A stretch of 64,000 nucleotides of DNA from Psococerastis gibbosa (taxonomy: Eukaryota > Arthropoda > Insecta > Psocodea > Psocidae): assembly GCA_963971405.1 (NCBI GenBank), contig OZ020486.1, positions 29,907,419 through 29,971,418 on the forward strand, given 5' to 3'. Under the pieces are notes generated by a model. It saw nothing but the letters and a program-made list of their open reading frames with translations, searched no databases and was not told the DNA's origin. Shown in pieces: positions 45,960 to 56,606 of the stretch; within the stretch, counting starts at the first letter, position 1; every line of letters begins with the position of its first letter. A program made the translations under genes and the position numbers.

Positions 45960-46528
45960 CTATACATTTTGATGCACAATATGTGGCCGGCAAGAAAATC
46001 GATTGGACACAATATTCAACTTGATATGACCAAAAATAGTGAGCACTGTGGATTTCAGCTGGTCAAGGGCCAATTGATTATAGTGGCGGCCATATTATGC
46101 TGGGTACTGTAACTTACGCAAATCAAAATGCAAAGGAACAATTTATTATGGGATCCGTCATTTTTTATACCTCTGCAATAGATATTATTCCTGTGAAATT
46201 GGATTTAATCCAAAAAGCGGTCGCTTACTTGTAACACATGTAATTTTCCAATGATTTTCCGCCTAATGTTTTATTTGTATTTTTCTTCTTATTTAAAGTC
46301 AATCTGCTCTTCGCCCAAGCAATCTCTTAATGCAAAGGGAAAATTCAATTTCAACCAGTGAAACAGCATACAGTTCATTAGCAAATTAGACAATGCGATC
46401 ACATGACAACGTTGGTAAATACAAGTCCCCCAATTTAGTGCGACCGGAAACGAGGTCAAACATGGGTTGGTCCTTGGCAAAATACTATGTAAACCCGCAT
46501 TGAGGGGCCGTAGAGAGGGAATTTGAAT
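45960..46528. other. Nothing recognised
   Basis: No gene or repeat recognised. Confidence 0.3.
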
Positions 46529-46529
46529 T

Positions 46530-46880
46530 GTGGGTACGTACAGACGAATGCCGCGAAATCCTGCAGAGATGGAGTCCCTAATGCTAAGGTCCTGAGGCCA
46601 ATGGTTACAGAAGCCAAGCTGCTGCAAACGACTAAGAAACGGAAACTAACATACTTCGGCCTTGTGATGAGGAATGAAAAGTATCACCTTCTGCATGTAA
46701 TAATCCAAGGGAAGATGGAAGGACAGCGGGCCCCCGGCAGAAGAAATGACACTCTGGTTGAAAACCTGAGGCAAGAGCATGAACTCCCTTTTTAGACCAG
46801 CACTTTCCAGGGTGTAAATCGCCATGATGATCGCCAATCATTTAAAGAACGAGGCGTTTAAGAAGAAGAAGAGAGGGTAG
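46530..46880 (+). pseudogene. Non-LTR retrotransposon 3' end with (GAA)n tail
   Basis: The frame reads TKKRKLTYFGLVMRNEKYHL, then IIQGKMEGQRAPGRR to a TAG at 46793-46795, the usual RT C-terminal pattern (YFG-V-RNEKYHLL..GRR). It ends AAGAAGAAGAAGAG near 46875. Same family as 7030-7430, which carries a deletion at CTTCGGCCTT. Confidence 0.75.
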
Positions 46881-46884
46881 ATCG

Positions 46885-47560
46885 TTCGGGTCAATGGCCC
46901 GGAGTCCATGAGTGAGGTTGAGATAACAAAATAAATACAACTATGCAGCAAATGCCCCTCAAATTGGCACGGTGCACCGTACTTAACTTTTGGAAACAGG
47001 TGAATTCAAATTTTAGTTCCCAACCCAGTTGTAGGAGAACAAAAATCAAACAAAACGCCTCGCTGTGATTGGCGCGGCGCATCCCCCTACTTAACCTATG
47101 GCTATTAGCAAATACGTAGGTCTCACCAATCAGCTTTGGATCCTATGTGAGAGTGAAATGATGCACCTCTTCTACAGCAGGGTGGCCACTCGCAAAAACT
47201 AAGAATTGAACTGCACCTCTATCTCACCATGTTAAATACAGTAGGTCAGATGGGGTGAGGAGGGGGCGGTTAGGAGCCAATTTCTCCGTGGCCCCAGGCC
47301 CCCTGACTTTATTAATGGCCATGCCCAGTATTGAGGGCAATATCTGAATTAGCTATGTGAAAACAGAGGACCGAGTGCAAGTAACCCGGCGACTTTCGTT
47401 CAATTAGTCTAAACGACCCGCCTTGTTTCATCCATCATAATGGATTTCCCGGATTTATTGGCAGTTCTATTCCAGTCGCTGACGGTAATTGACGGTCTGC
47501 AAATTAAGACTTAACGAATTTGCTTTTATACGATTTATTTAATGTTTCAGGATATATTGT
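46885..47560. other. Nothing recognised
   Basis: No gene or repeat recognised. Confidence 0.3.
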
Positions 47561-47570
47561 AGTAGCACAC

Positions 47571-47920
47571 CAGTCCCGTAACCAGGATTTTATTTCGGGG
47601 AGGGCTGTGATCCTATAGTATTTAGTTAAATGTCGCACGTCCGGAAAGTTCAATTCTAATTATTATTATTATTCGCTTATTTGTTTTCCTAACCCTATAT
47701 TTTAGTATTTAGTTTTAGTTTTTAGTTTTAGCTATTAGCTATAGTAAAAGGGGGCCCAGCACAGGCTCGTCCTAAAGGGACCCCTCCTACTGATATTGTA
47801 CCTCTAGAACCATTGTAAAACTAAAACTTGAAGGAAATAAAGTTATTTTTACTTTACTTTTACTTTATCGAAAAAATTCCGGGGGGGCTTCAGCACCCAA
47901 TCCCCCCTGGTAACGGACTG
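47571..47920. mobile_element. hAT-like element 1 of a nested pair (350 bp)
   Basis: Ends CAGTCCCGTAACCAGG and, inverted, CAGTCCGTTACCAGG. The left flank TAGCACAC (47563-47570) reappears as TAGCACAC at 48719-48726, to the right of the second element, because that element inserted at this border. It contains a LINE-type tail (ACTTGAAGGAAATAAAG). A shorter relative is at 63393-63520. Confidence 0.78.
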
Positions 47921-47925
47921 GTAGC

Positions 47926-48714
47926 CAGTGCCGGATTAACCCATGGGCACTTGGGGCACAGGCCCCCGGCCCCCCCAGAATGAGATATTTTAAGATTAAA
48001 ATATAAAAAAAATAGAATTTAAAAGTTTTGAAATTGACGGGAAGTAGTGTTATTATTATTTTTTTTCCTGCAATGCTGGTAGGTAGATTTATGAATTTTA
48101 GAGGAGGCTGCAACTTGCACCAGAGGCTGACGAAGCGACCTGCTATCGCCCCCCTCCCCCCGTTGGAAGGCAGTTATATTCTTTGCCTCTAAGATCTAAG
48201 TGTTACAGCACTCAAAATGCGCAAAACCTCACTACTTCAGCACTATTTTTCGAAACGTTTCTCCCGGCGGAGACCCCCGGACCCCCCTTGTCCACAATTA
48301 TATTTCTTCATTCTAACATATAAGCCTTGTTGCTCTCAAATTGCGTAAACCCTCATCATTTCAGCCCTGTTTTTCAAACAATTTCTCCCAGGGGAGACCC
48401 CCGGGCCCCCCATGTCCATAATTATATTGATTCTTTGTAATATGTCGGTAAGCTTTCTTGCTCTCAAAATGTGGAAAACCCCAATATTTCAGCCCTCTGT
48501 CTCCTGGGCAACTTTTATGAAAATGGGTGCAGAGGCACCAAATTATACCACACTTTCGAAAACCTATCATTACGCCACTGACAAGTGCCTCCCCCTTTTA
48601 TGAGGTCTGGGACCGCCTCTGTCTGGGGCCAGGGTCCGCCTCTGGTTTGCACCCACGGCCCCCCCCCCCCCATATCTTGTGCCCCCGGCTCACCCAGGGG
48701 TTAATCCGGCACTG
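47926..48714. mobile_element. hAT-like element 2 of a nested pair (789 bp)
   Basis: TIRs CAGTGCCGGATTAACCC and its exact inverse. 8-bp target duplication CTGGTAGC (47918-47925) and CCGGTAGC (48715-48722). Internally three units of a ~125-bp repeat start near 48211, 48334 and 48462 (CTCAAAATGCGCAAAAC..TTTCAGCCCT..TTTCTCCC..GAGACCCCCGG). No transposase. Confidence 0.88.
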
Positions 48715-48726
48715 CCGGTAGCACAC

Positions 48727-49496
48727 AGCATTTAACTCTTACGAGGCAACCTAGGGGAAATGCCTAATGGGAGAACAAAATCAAACCTTATGGAAAATAT
48801 CGATCGTAGAGTTTTCAATTACATGGGTCATGTATCTCAGAAAGAATGTTTATCTCCATTTTAGCACACAAATGTGACAGTTTTTGTATATTTTATACAT
48901 TTTTATTGTGTATTATTGTGTATCAAACTATGCATGAGCATTTCTTCTAATGGACGTGATCTAATTGATAGCTCAACGCAATTTACTGAGAAATGCAATT
49001 TTCTTCAATTGTCTCTAAAGTTACCGTAAGGTCTCTTAACTTAATGTTGTTGATTTTAATTGAAATGAAACCCTTTTGAAAAGACAATGTTCATTTTCCG
49101 GCAGAAGAGATATTAACTTAGCTAACGATTTTGCATTATTCTTAACTAAAAATACATAAAGCCGTTAAAAGGAAATAACCAAAGTGTGGGAGATAAAACC
49201 TTGTCGCAATTTGGTAAGTTTGTCCTTCGATGGAAACTGTGGCCTTAATAATCGGGTGGAAATTTAGGATGAGCGAGTGGAAAACCACTCATGGTTTAAT
49301 TAATGTCGCTTGGACGCCTGGAGGCCGATATTGAATTTGTAAGGTTGAAAATGCTCCCAAATCTCTTGTCGGTACCTGGCTTTGAAGCTTTTACTGCTGC
49401 AAAACCTGTTCACACCAGAAAATCAACAACGTTATACATATTTTTTGTATGTTAATTTGATAATTTTAAGGAATATTTAGTGCGCAGGAAGAACCA
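48727..49496. other. Nothing recognised
   Basis: AT-rich; no gene or repeat. Confidence 0.3.
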
Positions 49497-49718
49497 GTAG
49501 AATCCGGGCTGAAGGGCCGTGATCGAAATGAAAGTGAACTTCCAAACGTTTCGTCAACATCGGAGCCACCGAGGTACAACCTTCGAAGTCTACGCAGCGC
49601 CACTGAAGATGTTGACGAAACGTTTGGAAGTTCAGTTTAATTTCGACCACGGCCCATCAGCCCGGATTCTACTGGTTCTTCATTCGACTCCGGCCGTGAA
49701 AGCCTTTGCAGTTACAAT
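49497..49718. mobile_element. Palindromic repeat, GAATCCGGGCTG family, copy 2
   Basis: TAGAATCCGGGCTGAAGGGC at the left and CGGCCCATCAGCCCGGATTC at the right; inner GAACTTCCAAACGTTTCGTC pairs with GACGAAACGTTTGGAAGTTC. Compared with copy 1, about 55 bp around GCGGTCGACATC is missing on the left. It shares the right-hand tail TTCATTCGACTCCGGCC. Confidence 0.72.
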
Positions 49719-49937
49719 ATTTAGAGCCATAAGTAATCCTTGAAATATATGATTTCTGAGTGGGTGTATAGGTATGCTGAAGAAGTTAAGATGCATCTTA
49801 TGGTCGTGATTTGAAAGATAGAAAATTTCACTACAAAAAATGAGTGTTTATGCCTAAAATTTAGGCCACATCCCTTGGATTAAATGATTAAATTTTTCTC
49901 TACATTCTGATACACTATAGTATTTGGCATTTATTAA

Positions 49938-50011
49938 GGCGCATATATCAACTACGTCAATAGTCAATACCACATTTACTATTGACTATTGATGTAGGTG
50001 GAATAAGCGCC
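49938..50011. mobile_element. 74-bp palindrome with PIF-like ends
   Basis: TAA before and TTA after. GGCGCATATATCAACTACGT at the left and ..GATGTAGGTGGAATAAGCGCC-type right end. The central CAATAGTCAATA pairs with TATTGACTATTG. A tiny MITE using the same GGCG..CGCC termini. Confidence 0.6.
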
Positions 50012-50035
50012 TTAGACACAAGAGTCTAGTACCCG

Positions 50036-50232
50036 TCGTCATTGACAGTACAGTGAAAGGAACCAATAGAAGAGGGCGGCCGAAGAAGGAATTCATCGAT
50101 CAACTGAAGGAGGACGCAGGGGCTGGAACGCACCAAGAGCTGAAGAGGACGCAGGACCGAAAGAGCTGGATGGTGATATACAGGGAGTTGCTGCCAACCA
50201 ATCGGTTGTGACCTAAGAAGAAGAAGAAGTTG
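50036..50232 (+). pseudogene. Non-LTR retrotransposon 3' end with (AAG)n tail
   Basis: Open frame to TGA at 50210-50212: VVIDSTVKGTNRRGRPKKEF.., then QLKEDAG, ELKRTQDRKSW and LLPTNRL, homologous by eye to the end of the 54093 element. AAGAAGAAGAAG follows. Only about 58 codons remain. Confidence 0.75.
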
Positions 50233-50350
50233 CCTATTTTCTGTTTTTGATTGGAATGGATTCCTTGTTTAAAGGCCTATTGATAGACATAACACTTCGG
50301 CGTCAAAAAAATTTTCTCCCATGCTAGAGTAACAGCCTTGTTCACTTAAA
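50233..50350. repeat. Diverged fragment of the 30597-30959 family
   Basis: GTTGCCTATTTTCTG, GGATTCCTTGTTTA and TTCTCCCATGCTAGAG align in order with the left half of that element. The right end is absent. Confidence 0.45.
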
Positions 50351-50569
50351 TCAAAAACACAAAAAAAGTCACTTGTACCCCTTGGCATCTAGGCGCTTCA
50401 TTTGAAATTTATATTGATTTATTTTTTAGTTCGAGCTCTGTTTTCCACGACTTTACCCATTTTACCACATGGAAGTGAATAACCCTAACAACAACCATCG
50501 GTATAATTTTTTTGGGAACATAGTGCTACCTGTTGTAATTTCTGACTTGCAGCAACCTGTCAAAGTGAG

Positions 50570-51078
50570 CAATCTGACACTGTACACCCGGCTGCTGCCG
50601 CTGCTGCAAGGATGGATGGTCTCAATGACCGAGTAGTTAGACTGCTAATAACCTGTTCAAATGTTGCATGACTGAGAACTTTTGCCAAGCTTAAGAGACG
50701 ATTATTGAGTAGCTACGCTACTGGGATGAATAACACTCGAATCGTAGCGAAGAAAGAACAGGACTAAGTTCGTAGGGGCTAACACAGCAGCTACCTCAAC
50801 TAAGGGAAGTTGTATCCAGAGGGGCACAAAATCAAACTTCAGGTGACGAACCTCACAGAATGCCCGGCGATCTGGAGGGCAAGACTTGACACTCTGAAAT
50901 TCGCCATTCTCGGGGACCATGAACTCAGATGCCCAAGGCCGGGTGACCTAGTACAGTTTGCCACCAGAATCGGTATAGTCTAGAGAGCGGGGAAAGTCGG
51001 GGTCGCTCTATGGGCCCTCACAAGCGGCCTAAGTCGATAAAGCCCCGGCGAATAACAACAACAACAACAACAGGTGAC
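50570..51078 (+). mobile_element. Retroposon-like sequence with (CAA)n tail
   Basis: It ends GTCGGGGTCGCTCTATGGGC, GATAAAGCCCCGGCGAATAA and (CAA)6, the style of a retroposon 3' end. Higher GC than its surroundings. No second copy in the window, so the left border is a guess. Confidence 0.45.
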
Positions 51079-51084
51079 GAAACG

Positions 51085-51430
51085 GAGGCGAACCAGGTTA
51101 CAATAAACCTGGCGATTCAATTTTATAATCAGCTGCCAAATAACTTAAAATTTCTTACCTTTGAAAAATTAAAAAACAATCTACAAAAGTATTTCTTCAT
51201 AAATAATGTACTTTAAACCATTGACGAAGTAGAAAACAATTCGCAGTTCATTGTTCTAAAATCCAAGTAGATAGTTGTTCCGAATTGTACTTACATATTT
51301 AGTTCTGCTTAGACCTAGTTGTAATTTGTAAGGCGGCAATTTTTTTGTTTTGTTCTGTATCTCATAATTTTATATAAGGTGTTAGTTGTACTCCCACCTT
51401 CTTATGTACTAATAAAGGAATATTTATTCA
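51085..51430 (+). pseudogene. Non-LTR retrotransposon 3' end with AATAAA
   Basis: Short frame NLAIQFYNQLPNNLKFLTFE followed by KLKNNLQKYFF and a stop at 51216. This is the familiar end (W/F-N-LP..LK..FK..LK-YL) of CR1/Jockey-like reverse transcriptases. Then a ~200-bp 3' UTR and AATAAAGGAATATTTATTCA. 5'-truncated. Confidence 0.55.
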
Positions 51431-51580
51431 TTTATTATTATTAATAAGCCAAAAGATGCTGCAGTAAGGGCTACCAAATGCGACCGCTGTCAACCTAGAA
51501 AAACCCTATACCATCAACATTTATTAATAAATGTATATAATATATCATTCTCACATACTGTAAACAGAATCAAACATTTC

Positions 51581-51770
51581 TAACAAAGAGTTAGTTGGAC
51601 TTACATTGACTGTTGTGTAAATAGTCATTAGAGACATGGGCCTCATAGTCATCGAAGCAACCACTCGCACTTCCTCTGACAATAGGCTCTTTTTCGGTGA
51701 CTATGAGAACCATGCCTCTAATGTGACAATTAACATAACAGGTAATGTAAGTCCAACTAACCCTTTGTTA
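51581..51770. mobile_element. Fold-back MITE, 190 bp, almost entirely palindromic
   Basis: TAACAAAGAGTTAGTTGGAC and TTACATTG at the left pair with AATGTAAGTCCAACTAACCC and TTTGTTA at the right. Pairing continues inward (CATTAGAGACATGG with CCATGCCTCTAATG). No target duplication is certain. Confidence 0.75.
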
Positions 51771-51774
51771 AATA

Positions 51775-52863
51775 GTATTACACCGCATAGCCATTAACCT
51801 TTAGAAATAGAATCAGACATAATGCAACACTTAAGAGTTAAACGGTGATATTATGGAAATTATTTCAGAGACGTAATTTACGATACAAAGCACCAAATGA
51901 CTTTGTTTTACGCATACGGTACGCCGCCCCGGTTAGCTTTGATCAAGAGAATGCAAGAAAGCTAAATTCCAGGCTTGAGGGAGTATTGTTGCTCAAATTG
52001 CCCTACTTTGACAAGTTAGTTTAAAGCCACGCAATTATGAATTTGACTATTGTGCAGCAGTCAACTATATTCACGCTGTTTATTCACCCCTGTTATTTGC
52101 GCTGTATTTCTCAAGTAATATTGTTACCCGTGTTAAATAGGTAAACAAAACAAATTTAGAATAGCGCTTTGCATTATAAAACTCCTTTGTTTACATTTTA
52201 ACCTTGTGCTACTCAGCTGCAAGGAGAAATAAAAGAGTAATATCAAATGTAAGTTTTCAGCAATTATTGTCAGAATGGCTAATTTGCTAAGTCACGATTT
52301 TCTTACCGAAGAATTGAATTTTTTTTATTATTATTAAAAGTAACTGGTTGAAATTTCGGTTTCAAAAAGAAAGTAAGAAAGATAATTGTCATTATTTTCC
52401 ATCGGGTGAATTTTGGAACTTTCGACCCAAACTTAATATTAACCCATTAGCCATTAATTTGTTGAAAAATTCATGAAGTCGTGGACTTATCTTATTTTCA
52501 TTTATAAAATGTTCATTGCTATAAGGCCGCTAAGGGATTTCGTTCTTAAAACCAGCGGAACGAAAGAAAAACTTTGAACACTGAAGAAACTTCAAAGGGA
52601 TTCAAATCAGTTATGAATTACAAGTCGTAAAACGAGCAATTTAGATGACGGGAGTTGTAAGAAAATTTCCAACAACTTTCTCTTCCTCCAGAGGTTGATA
52701 TGAACCAAGTTGCATAATGCCCTACTTAAATGAGAACAAGAAATTCAAATTCGTTATTTTCTGGAAAATTGAAATTGTTTTAATGTGCAACGTGCCTATC
52801 AGTAGTATATTGCGTTTAATGTTGAACCACTAGTTGAAAAAAACCCTCTGAGTATACTGTACG
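51775..52863. other. Nothing recognised
   Basis: No gene or repeat recognised. Confidence 0.3.
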
Positions 52864-53136
52864 CAGGCGCGGATCTACGGGGGGGGGGGGCTATGGGGGC
52901 TGTAGACGCCCCCATTAGGGTCCTCAAAATGCGTAAAACCCCATTATTTCAATCCTATTTTTCACAAAGTTTCTCCCGTGGGTCCCCCTTGTGCTCAACT
53001 GTATTTATTACCTATAATATAGAACCCTTACTGCTCAGAAAATACGTAAAACCCCAATATTTCAGCCCTCTTTTAAAAAAAAATCGAAATTTAATCTTGA
53101 CCCCCTCCTTGGTCTCATTCTAGATCCGCGCCTGAG
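52864..53136. mobile_element. hAT-like non-autonomous element (273 bp)
   Basis: CAGGCGCGGATCTA at the left and its exact inverse TAGATCCGCGCCTG at the right, flanked by ACTGTACG and TCTGTACG (7 of 8). A G12 tract follows the left TIR. Two units of the ~110-bp repeat start at 52923 and 53033. Confidence 0.8.
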
Positions 53137-53540
53137 TCTGTACGTACTACGTACCGGGTGCCACATGGTCAAACTGGGCCAAAAATAATCAACATGCATA
53201 TTATGCAACAAAGAAATAAATCAAAAAGTAAATTAATTAATTAACATTTAGAAATAGAATAAAAAATATATTTAATGAAATTATTCTGATTTCATTGTGG
53301 AATAGGTGTTTATGTAGGCAGCAGCCTACCTGCAATAACAGTGGTTTATGGAATTTTCAACAATTTCTCTAACAATGGCACATGCGAGAGATCTCCAGAT
53401 GAAAATGAATTTAAAAAATCATTTACAAACGTAAATGTCTCAAGAGAGGCTGTGCTCTCTAGTTCTTTTGTCCGCTTTAACCCTTGCGTTTTTGTAGAAA
53501 GAAACTCGCTATTTTTATTAAGAAGAAGAAACATTGCTGC
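53137..53540. other. Nothing recognised
   Basis: AT-rich; a 99-codon ORF overlapping the next repeat has no family resemblance. Confidence 0.3.
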
Positions 53541-53705
53541 TATCAATATCCGTAACCCCGACCCCTATTTCAGGGCCATTTCTAAAATTTCCCCCCAGGG
53601 GAGACCTCCTCTTTGCAGTTATATTCCTCATCTGCTGTAAAATGAAAACGTTACTGTTATCAGAATGCGCAAACCCCCACTATTTCAGTCCTTTTTTTTC
53701 AAAAG
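53541..53705 (+). repeat. Two units of the ~115-bp hAT-associated repeat
   Basis: ATCCGTAACCCCGACCCCTA..TTTCAGGGCC..CCAGGGGAGACC and, at about 53657, CAGAATGCGCAAACCCCCAC..TTTCAGTCC. No element termini found around them. Confidence 0.5.
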
Positions 53706-53758
53706 CTTTGCGGTACCTACCGAAGTTTTAGTAGGTACCTACTTTTCTAAATTTCAGT

Positions 53759-53992
53759 CAAGGGCTAATCCAGCACTAAAGTTTAGAGGAGCGAGGTCAA
53801 GCAGTGCTGAGCCAGACTAACCACCTCCCCTTACCTTTTCACAACCAAATCTGTTATTGCATGTTTTATTCTATATTTGCACAACCCAAATATTCATTGT
53901 TTTCTCTAGAAATTACTGCTTTATCTTCGTGTTCATTTCTATATAGTGTAAACCAATTTCATTCGACCAACCCCCTTCTGGATCCGCCCTTG
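53759..53992. mobile_element. hAT-like non-autonomous element (234 bp)
   Basis: Left end CAAGGGCTAATCCAG, right end inverted CAAGGGCGGATCCAG. Target duplication ATTTCAGT (53751-53758) and ATTTCAAT (53993-54000), 7 of 8. Confidence 0.78.
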
Positions 53993-54092
53993 ATTTCAAT
54001 TGTGTGTAATATAAAACTGTGCTCTAAATTTTGTAATTGGTTCTAATTTAATTAATTTCTAGAAGCAAATAAATGAATTGCTCCTTTGAGTT

Positions 54093-54870
54093 TCCTACTG
54101 TTAATCTCTGACGGCAGGTCAATCCAAGAGATTGAGTATAGATTGCACCAGGCAAGAGTCGCTTTCAATAAAAAGTCGAAAATTTTTCAGTCTAACAATA
54201 TAAATATCAGACTCAGGACAAGAATGCTTAAGTCTCTTGTGTGGAGCATTCTACTATACGGATGTGAAACATGGTGCCTAAGCGAAAAATATGTCAAGAA
54301 AATAGAAGCATTCGAAATGTGGTGTTATCGCCGTATTTTGAGAATACCTTGGCAAGACCATGTAACTAATGAGGAAGTCCTAACCCAAATAAATGAAAAA
54401 AGGACCCTTATTGCATCCATATCCGCTAGGAGGGCACACTGGCTCGGACACCTGCTTCGGCATGATAACGTAGTCAGCTGCGTCATTGAGGGGACCATGG
54501 AAGGCGTAAATCGACGGGGACGGCCACGAGACGAATATCTCCAACAAGTTAAACATGATTTGGGGATAACGTCCTATGTGGAGCTGAAGAGGGCATGTCA
54601 AAATCGCGGAGATTGGAGACATCGCTGCAATATGTTGCTGCCAACCAGCCATCATCCGGCTGTAACTTGAAGAGAGAACTGTTAATCCAGTGTATTTTAT
54701 TAACACTAAATGGCACATTTCAACTCTGTATAAGCTACGGTATATATACGGTACCTCATTATTTTGTATAGTGATTATTTTGTATTATTTATACTGTACG
54801 CAACGATTTCTATGTATTCTTCGAATTTGAATTTGAAATAAACAGTATCGTATCTTATCTTATTTAAAAA
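54093..54870 (+). pseudogene. Non-LTR retrotransposon, RT C-terminus and 3' UTR
   Basis: An uninterrupted frame of about 190 codons to TGA at 54668-54670 starts in ISDGRSIQEIEYRLHQARVA and holds SILLYGCETWCLS, FEMWCYRRILRIPW, HWLGHLLRHDN and NRRGRPRDEY. These are the thumb/C-terminal region of arthropod non-LTR reverse transcriptases. The catalytic part and endonuclease are missing (5' truncation). A ~190-bp UTR with GAAATAAACAG and a TATCTTATCTTA-type tail ends it. The most intact retroelement coding piece in the window. Confidence 0.85.
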
Positions 54871-54874
54871 AACC

Positions 54875-55790
54875 TACCATGATAGGGGTTCACTTTATTA
54901 AAATTTATTCTAGTCGGTTGAAATGCTATTAAAAAAGACATAATTTATTTGATTTGTCATTTTGAAACGACCTTTTACTATATTTAGAAAGCCGGGTAAG
55001 TTTCTAGATAGTTTCTAGCAATTTTTGGAGGTCCCTTCCAACCTTAAGGGCGTGACCCCTAGCTGTGGTAAATGGCCTACGTTATGGAAGCAGGCGGCTA
55101 TGGATAATGAGGGCAACTATTGCTGCTGACACTGGATTAATCATTAGCGTCCCTAGAAACCTAGGGTGGCCGGCCACCGCACATCAGCGCCTCCCTTGTT
55201 CTGTAGCTTCAACCGCTCGTTTCATTTCTAATCACCCTTTGAGTCAAGGAAACCACAACCCATTGCGAAGATTTCGCTCAATATGGGCAAGACAGGAGCT
55301 GGTCAGTTGTAACAGGGAATTGACAATAACAATATCAATATCGAAGTACTTAGTTTCAATGAAACTTAGACGCACAATGCAACAAGTGTACTTAACAATA
55401 AAAAAGAGTAAAATACCTGTACCACTGGGGAGAGTTTTCGCTTTTAGGTAGGCAAGTTGGGTGCAGAATCAGCATACATTGCTACATCTGACCATAATTC
55501 AGGTAGGTTATGCAATTGTAGGACCCATAGACTAAGAATTTCAAATTTCAAGTCTAAATAAATAGGACCTTCAATTATGAGCAATTACCTGACTAATTTA
55601 AAATCTATGATCTTTTAACAAGTAAGTTACTGGCAAATATGGCAACTACAATAAAATACGGTATGGATATAAAAGGGGCTATGAAATGCTATTGAAAAAC
55701 TTATTGAATAATTAATTGTCAGCTATTAACCCCGGTTTTAGCTTGCTTCCCATACTTTTTAATTTGTTAGTAAATATTTAGACCGATTCT
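54875..55790. other. Nothing recognised
   Basis: A 128-codon ORF at 55065-55451 has no recognisable family. Confidence 0.3.
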
Positions 55791-55794
55791 ATGA

Positions 55795-56075
55795 TTGTTA
55801 AGGTTTATTTTTATTTTTGGAGGACTTTTTATTGACCCAGGTCTACTTATAGTGGCCCATCGGTCCCTTGTCCAATGCCAGCGACCCCGTGGATTTTGGA
55901 CATTATTTGTATTGTTTCCGTATGAATTTTTGGTCATTGGCCAATCGGTATACGTTCTCGATGTCAACCTACACCGGCTACAAGCAATAATGGACAAGTT
56001 GAGACAATCTCACCATTAACTTAATGAAACAGGTGAAAGCATGACTTAACCAAGTACAGATACGAGTTGGTACTG
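55795..56075 (+). mobile_element. Retroelement-like repeat, copy of the 43795 family
   Basis: GGACTTTTTATTGACCCAGG, CCAGCGACCCCGTGGATTTT, AGCAATAATGGACAAGTTGA and GCATGACTTAACCAAGTACA. Uninterrupted at the TTA where MITE copy 7 sits in the 39900 copy. Confidence 0.6.
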
Positions 56076-56453
56076 ACATAATACATTATGAACTATATAC
56101 TGTAGAGTAAAGTGTATTTCACTAATTGGTAGTAAAGTTACAATGGGACAAGCAAAGGAAAAGCTTTTAACGTTTTCAAGATGGATTTATCTTGGCTAAG
56201 CAGAGCGGGTGAGATGAAATTTTAAGCAAGATAGTTGGGTAGGTACAACTTCAAGACTACTTTGAGCTTTTCATGACGAACATCTGAGATAAGTGTAGAC
56301 GGAACTTCAGTCTGAAAGCCGATCAAAAGAAAGCTTTTAAACTTTTATCTTACAAGTGCAAACTCTGCTACGCAGGCTTTCTTAAAAGTGGTACAACGAT
56401 TAATTCTAACGAAACCATAATTATATTAATATACATTACTCACCGTACATATA

Positions 56454-56478
56454 GTTAGGTTAGGTTAGGTTAGGTTAG
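56454..56478 (+). repeat. Interstitial telomere-type repeat (TTAGG)n
   Basis: Four complete TTAGG units and a partial fifth in tandem, the telomere motif of most arthropods. Short enough to be a chance or repair-inserted tract rather than a fusion scar. Confidence 0.8.
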
Positions 56479-56606
56479 TGTACTGGAAAGGTGTTGAAAG
56501 AGTTCAGGTATATTTCACATATTCCTATTGTTCTATACGCACTCAATTGAGTCTCAATAAGAACGTGGGTGGCTCCTTCCATCTGTATTTGTTGTTTTGT
56601 GTTAAG

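Noticed and set aside
47571..48726. Considered a single ~1.15-kb element bounded by CAGTCC..GGCACTG
   Set aside because: The two terminus pairs match internally (CAGTCCCGTAACC with GGTAACGGACTG; CAGTGCC with GGCACTG) and each has its own 8-bp duplication, so it is two elements.
55065..55451. 128-codon plus-strand ORF
   Set aside because: No family resemblance and no supporting context; length is not remarkable for 64 kb in six frames.
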